Part shown: one piece after another, positions 28,594-37,123 of the stretch
Layout of the letters: every line of letters starts with the position of its first letter
How positions within the stretch are numbered: position 1 is the first letter of the stretch
From: Actinopolyspora halophila DSM 43834
GTDB lineage: Bacteria; Actinomycetota; Actinomycetes; Mycobacteriales; Pseudonocardiaceae
Direction of reading: 5' to 3'
DNA: 64,000 nucleotides
Assembly: GCF_000371785.1 (NCBI RefSeq)
Contig: NZ_AQUI01000002.1
Span: 2,211,276-2,275,275 of the forward strand
Program-made: the position numbers and the translations under genes
Notes under the pieces: generated by a model
The model's input: the letters and a program-made list of their open reading frames with translations, nothing else
The model's database searches: none
What the model was told of the DNA's origin: nothing

Positions 28594-28721
28594 CCTTCTC
28601 CGATCGGGGTGGGGCGGTTGTCGCGCGACGGGGACGTCTCTCGAACGACTCCGGCGCCGCAGGCGGGGGAAGCCGGACTGCGCTCTGCGAGCGGTGTCCC
28701 CGTGGACCGCGGGCCCGCGGG

Positions 28722-29681
28722 TCAGTTCCGCGCCGATTCCCGCACGGAGTTCGCGCTCCGTCCGCCGTGCGGTTGTGCCCAGTCCGCGGACAGGGCGGCG
28801 CAGGACTTGGCGAGGCGGTCCAGCGCCAGCGGGAGCAACGGGTTGGTGTTGTTCGGCCGGTAGATCGCCTTGACCCTGCGACAGGGCTGCTCCCCGGCTA
28901 TCGGTTTGGTCGTGATCCCCGCACCGGTCACCGCCAGGGCGGGCAGCAGGGCCGGACCGAGTCCACGGGCCACCAGGTCGCGGATCACCCCGTAGTCGTT
29001 GCTGCGGAACACGATGTTCGGTACGAACCCGGCGGCCGCGGCCATGCGGACCAGCACTCTTCCTCCTGCCGTGTCGTCCCTGGTGCAGATCCACGATTCC
29101 TCGGCGAGCTCACCCAGTTCGACCGAGTCGCCGCCGGCCAGCCGGTGCCGTTCCGGCAGGGCCAGCCAGAGCGGCTCGGCGATCAGCTCCTCGGTGCGCA
29201 GCTCCGCGGGCCAGCAACGTGGATCCAGGTCGTACTCGAACACCACGGCGGCGTCGGTGACCCCTTCGCGCACATCGTCGATGACCTCGTCCGGTTCGCC
29301 CTCGTCGAGCTGCACCCGCGCGTTCGGGCGTTCGGCGACCACCGCGGCCAGCACATCGGGCAGTACCCGGGAGTTGGCCGTGGCGAAGCTGGCCAGTCGG
29401 AGACTGCCCTCGTCCCCGACCGCCATGGCCCTGGCCTCGCGTTCGAGCGCGTCCAGCTCGCCGAGCACCTCCCTGCCCCGGTCGGCCAGTCGTTCGGCCA
29501 GGGGGGTGAGGTGAATGCTGCGTGCCGTACGTTCGAACAGGCTCGCTCCGAGCGTGCGCTCCAGCAGCACCATCTGCTGGGACACGGCCGAGGCCGTGTA
29601 GCCGAGTATCCGTCCCGCCTCGGCGAAGGAGCCGGTGCGCACGCACTCCCGCAGGGTGCGTAGATGTATCGGGTTGAGCAC
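28722..29681 (-). CDS. LysR-family transcriptional regulator
   Basis: A 319-residue LysR-type regulator. The winged HTH is N-terminal: HLRTLRECVRTGSFAEAGRI followed by YTASAVSQQMVLLERTLGASLFERTARSIHLT (about residues 6-60). A periplasmic-binding-protein-like effector domain follows from about residue 90. The GTG start follows GAGAAG. It lies between the aldehyde dehydrogenase and the E1 fusion on the same strand, so it is probably part of that unit and may control it; the effector is unknown. Confidence 0.87.
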   Translation of the reverse strand: MLNPIHLRTLRECVRTGSFAEAGRILGYTASAVSQQMVLLERTLGASLFERTARSIHLTPLAERLADRGREVLGELDALEREARAMAVGDEGSLRLASFATANSRVLPDVLAAVVAERPNARVQLDEGEPDEVIDDVREGVTDAAVVFEYDLDPRCWPAELRTEELIAEPLWLALPERHRLAGGDSVELGELAEESWICTRDDTAGGRVLVRMAAAAGFVPNIVFRSNDYGVIRDLVARGLGPALLPALAVTGAGITTKPIAGEQPCRRVKAIYRPNNTNPLLPLALDRLAKSCAALSADWAQPHGGRSANSVRESARN

Positions 29682-29703
29682 TTCGATGCTTCTCGGGGGG
29701 GGG

Positions 29704-31308
29704 TCAGCGGTGTCCGCGGAGGTCGGCGGGCAGCCGGTAGTCCAGCTCTGGTTCCACGGCGCCGACGTCCATCTGGGCCTTTTGCAGCTTTCCGGAGAAG
29801 TCCCAGTTCAGCGACTGCCACCGCGTGAACTGGTCGATCACCCACATGCCGGAGAGCCTGCTTCCGTTCCCCGATCTGCCGTTGCCGCCGAACGGAAGAT
29901 GGGCTTCGGCGCCCGAGGTGGAGTTGTTGGCGCTGACCATCCCGGCACCGATCCCTTCGCGGAAGCGGAAGGCCGTCGCCGGGTCGGTGGTGTACACGGC
30001 GGCGGAGAGCCCGTATCCGGGGAGATTGCCCAGCTCCACGGCCTCGTCGAGGGTCTCGAAGGTGGTGACGCCGACGATCGGGCCGAATGTTTCCTGCTGG
30101 AAGAGGAAGTCGTCGCGGCGCAGCCCGTCCACCAGCACGGGGTGGTAGTAGAGCCCGGTGGAGTGGTCTCCGCGGAAGCCCTTGCGCGGATTGGCGTCGG
30201 TGATCCGCCCCGTGGACTCCGAACCGAGCACCCGGTGGTGCGGTGCTATCTCACCGAGGACGTTCTCGAAGTTGTCCGCGAACTTGCGATCCAGCATCGG
30301 GCCGTAGAGCACGTCCTGTGTCGGGTTGCCGATCACGGCTTCCGTGAGCGCGGTGTTCAGCCGTCGTACGAACTCGTCGTGAACATCCCGGTGCACGATG
30401 ATGTTGCCGAGTGAGGTGCAACGCTGCCCGCCCGTTCCCCACCCGGAGAACAGGGCCCCCTCGACGGCCAGTTCGAGATCGGCATCGGCCGCCACGACCA
30501 TGGGGTTCTTCCCGCCGAGTTCCAGGCAGGGAGTCTGCAGGTGCCTTCCGCAGAGCTCGCCGATGTCGCGTCCGACCCGGCTGGAACCGGTGAAGCCGAC
30601 CTTGTCGACGACTCCTTCCTCCAACGCGGACCGCAGCCCCTCGAAGGTGGACTCGCCCTCCGCGTAGACGAGGTTGAGCACTCCTTCCGGAACCCCCGCC
30701 TTCCAGGCGAGCTCCGCCAGCGCGCGTGCGGTGGCCGCGGCGTACTCGGCCGGTTTCCAGACCACGGCGTTGCCGCAGACGAGGGCCGGGGCCAGATACC
30801 AGGAGGGGACCGCCACGGGGAAGTTCCCCGCCGTGATGACGGTGGCCACCCCGACCGGGGCGCGGAAGGTGAAAAGTTGTTTGTCCGGCATCTCGGAGGG
30901 AACGGTCTGACCGTACAGCCTGCGCCCCTCTCCGACGAAGTAGTCGCAGGTGTCGACGATCTCCTGCACTTCGCCGAGGGCTTCGGTGTAGGGTTTGCCG
31001 ATCTCGCGTGTGACCAGGCTCGCCAGCGCTTCCTTGTTGGACTCCACGAGCCTGCCGAAACCGGCCACGACCCGACCCCGCACCGGAGCCGGCACGCGGG
31101 CCCAGTCCCGCTGTGCCCGGCGTGCGCTACGCGCGGCGTCGAGCAGCGCGTCGGGGCCTTCCAGCCGCACCCGCGCCACCACGTCGTCCAGCTCGGCCGG
31201 ATTCCGCGAGAGATACTGGCCGTGATCACTCCGGCCCACCGCGTCCGGCGCGGAGTCGGTGGCCCTGTCCGTCGAACCGATCACGGAACCGCACGTCCTC
31301 GCCTCCAC
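29704..31308 (-). CDS. Aldehyde dehydrogenase family protein
   Basis: A 534-residue NAD(P)-dependent aldehyde dehydrogenase. Seen are the cofactor region TAGNFPVAVPSWYLAPALVCGNAVVWKPAEY (split across about residues 180-210), VGFTGSSRVGRDIG, the general base Glu in CLELGGKNP and the nucleophile Cys in GGQRCTSLGN, so it is catalytically intact. GTG 31308 was chosen for the AAGGGG 6 nt upstream; a longer frame exists. It resembles semialdehyde dehydrogenases of the amino-adipate type, but the substrate is uncertain. It is followed 22 bp later by the LysR gene. Confidence 0.83.
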   Translation of the reverse strand: MEARTCGSVIGSTDRATDSAPDAVGRSDHGQYLSRNPAELDDVVARVRLEGPDALLDAARSARRAQRDWARVPAPVRGRVVAGFGRLVESNKEALASLVTREIGKPYTEALGEVQEIVDTCDYFVGEGRRLYGQTVPSEMPDKQLFTFRAPVGVATVITAGNFPVAVPSWYLAPALVCGNAVVWKPAEYAAATARALAELAWKAGVPEGVLNLVYAEGESTFEGLRSALEEGVVDKVGFTGSSRVGRDIGELCGRHLQTPCLELGGKNPMVVAADADLELAVEGALFSGWGTGGQRCTSLGNIIVHRDVHDEFVRRLNTALTEAVIGNPTQDVLYGPMLDRKFADNFENVLGEIAPHHRVLGSESTGRITDANPRKGFRGDHSTGLYYHPVLVDGLRRDDFLFQQETFGPIVGVTTFETLDEAVELGNLPGYGLSAAVYTTDPATAFRFREGIGAGMVSANNSTSGAEAHLPFGGNGRSGNGSRLSGMWVIDQFTRWQSLNWDFSGKLQKAQMDVGAVEPELDYRLPADLRGHR

Positions 31309-31567
31309 CTGGCACCCCTTTTCCAGTGGTGTGTTCGGACAACCGGGCGACGTGTCGTGGCGCACGCCCGTGCCGTCACCGTAGACCGTATTCGGCGCTC
31401 CGCCGAGGACCAGAAGCATGATTCCTGCTCGTGTCGAGCCACAGAATCGCTTTTTCTCGAGCTGTTGCCGCTGCGGCGGGAACGAGTTCTTGAAAGCAAC
31501 TGCTTTTTCAGTGTTGATCGAAAAAATATCGGAAGAGTCACTCGGAACGTCACTTCCGAAGCAGCGC

Positions 31568-33193
31568 TCAACCGTCCGCGCTGTGGACCACCCGACCGCC
31601 GACCATGGTCAGGTCCACCCCGGTGTAGCCGATCTCCGAACGCGGCAGCGCGAACGGATTGGTTTCCAGCACGGTCAGGTCGGCACTCTTGCCCGGCGCT
31701 ATCGACCCCGTGTGCTCGTCCAGCAGGTGTGCCCGTGCGCTGCCGATCGTGGTCGCGGCCAGCGCGTCCGAAAGATCGACGGCCTGTTCCGGGAGCAGCG
31801 GTGGGGCCTCGTCGCCGGGTTCGCTGCGGTTGACGGCAACGTGCACGGCACGCATGGGGGCCGCTTCCGAGACCGGCCAGTCACTTCCGGCGGCGAGGAG
31901 CGCGCCCGAGTCGCGCAGCGATCTGAACGGGTACTGGCGCCTGTAGCGCTGTTCACCGAGGTAGGGGGCGGTCAGTTCGGTCATAGCCGTGTCGTTGTGC
32001 GCCCATTCCGCTTGGAGGTTGGCCACGATCCCGAGCTCGGAGAAACGCGTGACGTCCGCGGGGTGCACCACCTGCAGGTGAGCTATCTGGTGCCGGTTGT
32101 CGGTGATGCCGTTGGTCCGCCGCGCGGCCTGGACCGCGTCCAGTGCCTGGCGCACGGCGAGGTCGCCGACCGCGTGGAAATGCACCGAGAACCCCTCCAC
32201 GTCCAGTGCGCACACGGCCTCGGCGAGCTCATCCGGGTCCACATAGGATATACCGTTGCCGTGCCCGTGCAGGTAGGGACGCAGCATAGCCGCCGTGAAG
32301 TTCTCGCAGACGCCGTCGAGCATGATCTTGACCGAATGCGCCCCCAGGCGCTTTCCGGTGGCGAAGGCGCGTCGGCTGATCAGTTCGGGGAGCTGCTCGG
32401 TTCCGCGTGTTCTGTCCCACCACAACGAACCGGTCACTCGTCCGGTGAGCAGATCAGCGTCGTCGAGTTCGCGGTAGTAACCGAGGGGATCGGGGTACCC
32501 CAGGTAAGCCCCGAGTATCGCGTCGTGCCACGCGGTGACCCCTTGCTCGTGCAGGTGGCGCTGTCCTTCCAGCAGGGCTCGTACGTACTCCGCTTCGGGA
32601 GTGGGGGGAATGTGTCGGCTGATCAGGTCGACGGCGTTCTCGTGCAGTGTTCCCGCAGGCCTGCCGTGCTCGTCGCGCTCTATGCGTCCTCCCGGGGGAT
32701 CGGGAGTGTCCCGGTCCACGCCGGACAGGCGCAGCGCCGTCGAGTTGGCCCAGGCCCCGTGCTGGTCCTCGTTGATCAGCAGGGCTGGACGATCCCCCGT
32801 TACCTCGTCCAGCGACGAGCGGCTCGGACAGCCTCCGGAGAACAGTCCCATCTCCCAGCCACCGCCGAGGATCCACCCCGATCCGGGGTTCGCGGCGGCG
32901 TAGTCGGCCACCCGGCGGAGACACTCGGCCTCGTTGTCGCTGTCGGTCAGATCGCACCTGATCCGTTGCAGACCACCGTAGAGCGGATGCACGTGCGCGT
33001 CCTGAAGGCCGGGAAGCAGCAGACGCCCCCGCAGGTCGACGACTTCCGTCCCTCCGGAGACGAGTTCGGTGACCTCGGCCCGGCCGGTGGCGATGATCTC
33101 GCCTTTGCGCACGGCCACGGCGTCGGTGAACGAGCCCACCGGGTCCATCGTCGCGACCGGCCCTCCGAGGAATACCGTCTCGGCGTGGTGCAT
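31568..33193 (-). CDS. Amidohydrolase 3 family (YtcJ-like) metal-dependent hydrolase
   Basis: A 541-residue metallo-hydrolase of the amidohydrolase superfamily. The N-terminal beta-sandwich (TVFLGGPVATMDP, GEIIATG) leads to the metal-binding LLLPGLQDAHVHPLYGG (about residues 59-75); later barrel ligands include the His in HFHAVGDLA and in HLQVVHP, and the Asp in LAAGSDWPVSEAAP. The C-terminal GSIAPGKSADLTVLETNPFA is also typical. Its ATG shares one base with the stop of the YezG-like gene upstream, so the two are translationally coupled. Substrates of YtcJ-like enzymes are mostly unknown (amides or N-substituted amino acids). Confidence 0.85.
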   Translation of the reverse strand: MHHAETVFLGGPVATMDPVGSFTDAVAVRKGEIIATGRAEVTELVSGGTEVVDLRGRLLLPGLQDAHVHPLYGGLQRIRCDLTDSDNEAECLRRVADYAAANPGSGWILGGGWEMGLFSGGCPSRSSLDEVTGDRPALLINEDQHGAWANSTALRLSGVDRDTPDPPGGRIERDEHGRPAGTLHENAVDLISRHIPPTPEAEYVRALLEGQRHLHEQGVTAWHDAILGAYLGYPDPLGYYRELDDADLLTGRVTGSLWWDRTRGTEQLPELISRRAFATGKRLGAHSVKIMLDGVCENFTAAMLRPYLHGHGNGISYVDPDELAEAVCALDVEGFSVHFHAVGDLAVRQALDAVQAARRTNGITDNRHQIAHLQVVHPADVTRFSELGIVANLQAEWAHNDTAMTELTAPYLGEQRYRRQYPFRSLRDSGALLAAGSDWPVSEAAPMRAVHVAVNRSEPGDEAPPLLPEQAVDLSDALAATTIGSARAHLLDEHTGSIAPGKSADLTVLETNPFALPRSEIGYTGVDLTMVGGRVVHSADG

Positions 33194-34062
33194 CAGGTTC
33201 GCTGTTCTTCCGTTATGGCCGTCACTGCCAGTTCACGGGCCCTGTCGTCGACGTGGGGGAGTTGGAAGTCCCGCGCGCGTATGTGATCCACCAGCTCGGC
33301 CTGGGGGGTGAGGTCGTGGGTACGAAGGTAGTAACCGACCGCGCCCGGCCAGATCCAGCTGCCGTCGGTGTGGAAGGTCATCGGCACCGAGGAACTGGCC
33401 GAGGGGGAGAGGCGGTCGCTGTCGTAACCGCGCGCGGCCAGGACCACGGGGGCCCGTTCGAGGTATTCCAGAACCCGGTTCTTCTCCTCCGAGGGGAGCT
33501 CGGGACGGTTGGTGACCGGGCGCCCCACGGCGTCGGTGCCGTCGAAGACTTCCGCCTTGCGGAGCTGGTCGGCCGTGGTCGCCGATTCGGGAGGCTGCAT
33601 GCCCGCGCGTTCGGCGAGCCAACCGGGAACGTTGTGTCCGGCGCGCGGATACCGCTCCAGCTCGGTCGCGTACTCGGTGTGCGGTGGTTGCCGTCCCCAA
33701 GCTGGCTCGTGATCACCGTCGAAGTCCACGCTGTAGCTGGACGGTCTGCTTATCTGGTAGGTCGCGCTGAGCCATGTCCCGCGATGTCGCTGATACATAC
33801 CGTGCCGGAGGTTCGCGAACAGCTCGCCCACTTCTCCGGGCGGGGAGAGCGGGATGCGTGTCCCGTTCGGCGCGATCAGTTCCGCCTCGAGCTCCCGATG
33901 CGACCCGACGGCACGGTACTGGACACTGGCCTGCTCCCACCCCGGCGGCAGTGCCTGTACCAGAGTGCGGCCGATCCGCTGGATCATTTCCTGCTGTCCC
34001 TGCTGGTCCAAGGACCCGGCCGCGTCCGTTCCGGCGGTATTCGGTGACTCCGGTTGGCTCAT
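33193..34062 (-). CDS. Uncharacterised protein with a YezG/DUF600-like region
   Basis: A 289-residue cytoplasmic protein with no signal peptide or membrane segment. The region PGWEQASVQYRAVGSHREL...GTWLSATYQISRPSSYSVDFDGDHEPAW (about residues 40-120) resembles YezG/DUF600-type proteins, a fold shared with antitoxin/immunity proteins. A second conserved-looking part is VPMTFHTDGSWIWPGAVGYYL near residue 235. Its TGA overlaps the ATG of the amidohydrolase by one base. No toxin gene is visible next to it, so an immunity role is only a family-level possibility. Confidence 0.6.
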   Translation of the reverse strand: MSQPESPNTAGTDAAGSLDQQGQQEMIQRIGRTLVQALPPGWEQASVQYRAVGSHRELEAELIAPNGTRIPLSPPGEVGELFANLRHGMYQRHRGTWLSATYQISRPSSYSVDFDGDHEPAWGRQPPHTEYATELERYPRAGHNVPGWLAERAGMQPPESATTADQLRKAEVFDGTDAVGRPVTNRPELPSEEKNRVLEYLERAPVVLAARGYDSDRLSPSASSSVPMTFHTDGSWIWPGAVGYYLRTHDLTPQAELVDHIRARDFQLPHVDDRARELAVTAITEEQRT

Positions 34063-34328
34063 ACCTGCATCCTCCCAGTCGAATGGCCGAATGCGGTTGC
34101 TCCCGCGAATTCTCGTGAACAGGTGTGCGGCGGGAACAGCCCGTTCGAAAGCTTAGGACGTCGTCGAGCGGAGCCGCGAGGGGCAGGCGCTCTTTCTTCG
34201 GAAGCCCCGACAGCTCCGAAGGCTCCTGAACTGTCCGTGATCGAAAGAAGGGGTCGAATTCACTCATATTTGTGAGGCCGAACGCGGTAGGGTGCGGGGC
34301 GCTGCTGTCGATCGGCCTGCGAGGTGTC
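34063..34328. other. Intergenic region between divergent genes
   Basis: About 265 bp between the minus-strand YezG-like gene and the plus-strand SDR, so promoters for both should lie here. The middle (34060-34130) is less GC-rich. No clear operator or hairpin was seen. Confidence 0.4.
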
Positions 34329-35270
34329 ATGCCCTTGCGAGTGTTCGTGATCGGGGCAACCGGTGTGATCGGTCGCCCGCTGCTGCCGATGCTGGCCGAG
34401 AACGGCCATCACGTCACGGCTCTCGTGCACGAGAGCGAGGCCGGGGAGGTATCCCGGTCCGCGGAAAAGGTGGTTCGCGGAGACCTGCTCGACGAGGAAC
34501 GGTTGCTTCCGCTGCTGGACGAAGCGCGTCCCGAGGTGGTGCTGCAGCTGGCCTCCGGCTTCCGGGAGCGGGAGCGGGCGCTCGGGCTGCGCAGAACGGC
34601 GTTGTTGCGTAGCCGGGGAACGAGCAACCTGGTTTCCGCGGCGGCTGCCGCGGGGGTACGACGCGTGGTGGCCCAGAGCTCGGCCGCGGCCTACGACCCG
34701 GACACGCGCGGCATCCTGGACGAGCAGGCGTCGCTGTACACCCGAGCGCCCGGCGACTGGGGAGAGGCCTTTCGAGCCGTGGACGCGTTGGAACGGGAGC
34801 TGTTCGAAAGCGCCGAGCTCGAGGGAGTGGCACTGCGCTTCGGCGCGCTGTACGGCGCGGACACCTGGTACGGGCCCGCGGGAACCGTTCACGATCTTGT
34901 GCGGGACAGCGCCTTGCCGCTCGTGGAACAGGGTGGTGGCATCACTTCTTTCACCCACGTGGAGGATGCCGCGGCAGCCGTGCTCGAAGCCCTGGGCGAG
35001 CTGGAGCCTGCCGCCTACAACGTCGTGGACAACGAACCGGCGGAAAGCGCGGAATGGCTACCCACCTACGCCAGGATGATCGGAGGGCCGGAACCGGTCT
35101 CCCTCACCCTCGAACAGGCGAGGCAACAGCTGGACTGGGGGACGGTCCACCAGCTGACGGAGCAGTGCGGGGCCACGAACTTCCGCTTCCGGGAAGCAGC
35201 CGGGTGGCGTCCCCGTTGGCCGAGTTGGCGTGAGGGTTTTGCCGAGTTGTTCGGCTTGTGGCCTGTTTAG
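34329..35270 (+). CDS. NAD(P)-dependent SDR family epimerase/reductase
   Basis: A 313-residue extended/atypical SDR. ATG 34329 is preferred (GAGG upstream, and the Rossmann strand LRVFVIGATGVIGRPLLPML begins immediately). Further motifs are DLLDEERLLPLL, QSSAAAYDP, VALRFGALYGADTWYGP and FTHVEDAAAAVLEAL. The usual YxxxK is not obvious; the equivalent region is occupied by APGDWGEAFRAVDALE, suggesting an atypical SDR that may bind but not catalyse classical epimerisation. It stands alone between minus-strand genes and its function is not assignable. Confidence 0.78.
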   Translation: MPLRVFVIGATGVIGRPLLPMLAENGHHVTALVHESEAGEVSRSAEKVVRGDLLDEERLLPLLDEARPEVVLQLASGFRERERALGLRRTALLRSRGTSNLVSAAAAAGVRRVVAQSSAAAYDPDTRGILDEQASLYTRAPGDWGEAFRAVDALERELFESAELEGVALRFGALYGADTWYGPAGTVHDLVRDSALPLVEQGGGITSFTHVEDAAAAVLEALGELEPAAYNVVDNEPAESAEWLPTYARMIGGPEPVSLTLEQARQQLDWGTVHQLTEQCGATNFRFREAAGWRPRWPSWREGFAELFGLWPV

Positions 35271-35444
35271 CGGGTCGGCGGCTCGGTTTGCTCGGGTGGT
35301 CGCGTTTTTCGGCGCCGGGGCGTCGAAGAGCACGAGCGAGCTGCCAAGGCCGAACGGTCACACCAGACTCGCCGAGGTCCTGCTCGAAGCGCAGCGGGCT
35401 TGTGCGCCCGGCCGTCGGGGCCGCGGCGGAACGCGGGCGAGAAC

Positions 35445-35624
35445 TCAACCGTGGTCGTACTCGTCCTCCTCGGGAACGGCGATGTCCTGCTCGGCGAGGT
35501 CGGCCGGATTGGCGTCCAGCGTCGGATCCGGACCGGTGTCGTCCTCGTTCGTGGTTTCTTCCGCCGTCTCCTCGTAGACCTGGGACTGTTCGACGGCGTC
35601 ACCTTCCGGGGTTTCGAAGTCCAT
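35445..35624 (-). CDS. Small highly acidic conserved actinobacterial protein
   Basis: A 59-residue protein, strongly acidic (many Asp/Glu, few basic residues), beginning MDFETPEGDAVEQSQVY and ending DLAEQDIAVPEEDEYDHG. The DALEQ/ADLAEQ-type repeats with an acidic tail are like small actinobacterial proteins of unknown function that I recall from other genomes. ATG 35624 is favoured because GGAAG lies 8 nt upstream; an in-frame TTG exists 18 bp earlier. It lies downstream of the crotonase gene in the same direction. Confidence 0.6.
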   Translation of the reverse strand: MDFETPEGDAVEQSQVYEETAEETTNEDDTGPDPTLDANPADLAEQDIAVPEEDEYDHG

Positions 35625-35746
35625 GATCCTCACTTCCGTCAACGATGCGCGGATCGATCGACAAGGTACTGCTCACAAGAGCGTGCTCGTCCGGCTCGCC
35701 CCGACGGCCCCGGGGTTCCGGGGACGGGGTCTCCGAATCCGCCGAA

Positions 35747-36523
35747 TCAGTCCAGCGGAGGAAAGCCCGGCTCATCCCGGCGTTGTGCGTCACGTGGGGC
35801 ACCCGTGCGACCGTTTCCACGTAACGCCGCCATCATGCGGTTGTAGGCCTCCGAGGCCACGATTTCCGTGCCCGTCTCCAGCCCACTGTAGACCTGTTGT
35901 TTGATCGTCGCCATCGCCGCGGGCGAGCATTCCCGCGCGAGGGTTCTGGCGTAGTCCATGCTCCGGGCCAGCACCTCTTCCCCGGAGAAGATCCGGTCGA
36001 CCAGTCCCAGCGCATGAGCCTGCATCCCGGTCACCTTCCGTGCGGACAGCAAAAGGTCCATCGCCCGGCCGAGCCCCACCAGTCTCGGCAGCAGCCAAGC
36101 CATCCCGTGCTCGGCCACCAGCTCCGCCCGGCTGAACGCCGTGGTGAGGCTCGCCCCGGGGGTGGTGAAACGTATGTCGGTGAACAGCGCGGCTGCCAGC
36201 CCCGCACCGGAAGCGGTCCCGTTGATCGCCGAGATCACGGGTTTGCGCAGTCGCATGCTCGATGCCAGTCTGTGCCGCGCTTCCTGCCCGGCGAGATGTC
36301 CGTCGGGCTGCAGAGCCGTGATGTCCGAGCCCGCGCAGAAACCCTTTCCGGCTCCGGTCAGCACGACGACCCGGACACCCGGGTCCCGGTCGGCGTTCTC
36401 GAGCAGTTCGCAGTAGCGATGCCGCATCGTCGGCGTCCACGCGTTGAGCCGAGTGGGACGATTCAACGTCAACAGCAGTACCGTGTCGTGATGCTCGGCC
36501 AGGATCTCGTCGGTATCCGACAT
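35747..36523 (-). CDS. Enoyl-CoA hydratase/isomerase (crotonase) family
   Basis: A 258-residue crotonase-fold protein. The oxyanion-hole pieces are GFCAGSDITAL (about residues 60-70) and NGTASGAGLAAALFTDIRF (about 100-118). The catalytic region has FSRAELVAEHGMAWLLPRLVG, where one usual glutamate position is occupied by E in AEHG. The ATG follows GGAGG. It lies 165 bp after the thioesterase gene, on the same strand as the carnitine block, so it could be a late or accessory member, although no crotonase step is required for carnitine to betaine. Confidence 0.82.
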   Translation of the reverse strand: MSDTDEILAEHHDTVLLLTLNRPTRLNAWTPTMRHRYCELLENADRDPGVRVVVLTGAGKGFCAGSDITALQPDGHLAGQEARHRLASSMRLRKPVISAINGTASGAGLAAALFTDIRFTTPGASLTTAFSRAELVAEHGMAWLLPRLVGLGRAMDLLLSARKVTGMQAHALGLVDRIFSGEEVLARSMDYARTLARECSPAAMATIKQQVYSGLETGTEIVASEAYNRMMAALRGNGRTGAPRDAQRRDEPGFPPLD

Positions 36524-36688
36524 GCGATCACCTCCGCCGGGACTGATCGAAACCTACCCAGCAATGGGATGAATCACAAGTCCGTTACCTCCGGTCGGGT
36601 GAGCGGGAACGGGCGGAACACCACACCGGCTTCGCACGTCGCGCGGCCGTCCTCGCCGGTGTGGCTGCGTTCGGTCGTCGAACGATGT

Positions 36689-37123
36689 TCAGCCGACCGA
36701 GCGACCGGCGTACTCGGGTAGGGGCTCGACGAGCTCGGCAGTCCGCCGGGCCACCTGCTCCGGAAGCTGCGTCGCCCGGCCCGATGCGCCGTCCACGTGA
36801 ACGGCGAGGAGCTCCTCGGTGGCGACGAGCCGACCGTTCGCACTCATCTCGTGGCAGATACGCAGCTTTTTGCCCGCTGCCGTGACGATCCTGCTCGTGA
36901 CGTCCAGCTCACTGTCCGGACCGACCTCGTGCAGATAGCGCACATGGGCTTCGACGGTGTACACAGAACACCCCGTGGTGCTTCGGTATCGCGCGTCGAC
37001 ACCGATCTCGTCCAGCACCGCGTCGGTGGCGAAGCCGAACACCAGCACGTAGTAGCCCTCGCTGAGGTGCCCGTTGTAGTCGATCCACTCGGGGCGAACC
37101 CGATACCGGGAGTGCATGCTCAT
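36689..37123 (-). CDS. Betainyl-CoA thioesterase (hot-dog fold), carnitine catabolism
   Basis: A 144-residue hot-dog thioesterase of the 4-hydroxybenzoyl-CoA thioesterase type. The active-site strand/helix is RVRPEWIDYNGHLSEGYYVLVFGFATD (in two parts, about residues 7-33), with Asp/Asn-Gly-His conserved. Its start overlaps the stop of the carnitine dehydrogenase gene (ATGA), as in Pseudomonas cdhA-cdhB, and in some species the two are fused. From this context it is predicted to hydrolyse glycine-betainyl-CoA to glycine betaine and CoA. Confidence 0.82.
   Translation of the reverse strand: MSMHSRYRVRPEWIDYNGHLSEGYYVLVFGFATDAVLDEIGVDARYRSTTGCSVYTVEAHVRYLHEVGPDSELDVTSRIVTAAGKKLRICHEMSANGRLVATEELLAVHVDGASGRATQLPEQVARRTAELVEPLPEYAGRSVG

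Noticed and set aside
33193-34062. Toxin-immunity module
   Set aside because: The YezG-like region suggested it, but no polymorphic toxin, secretion marker or repeat lies next to it.
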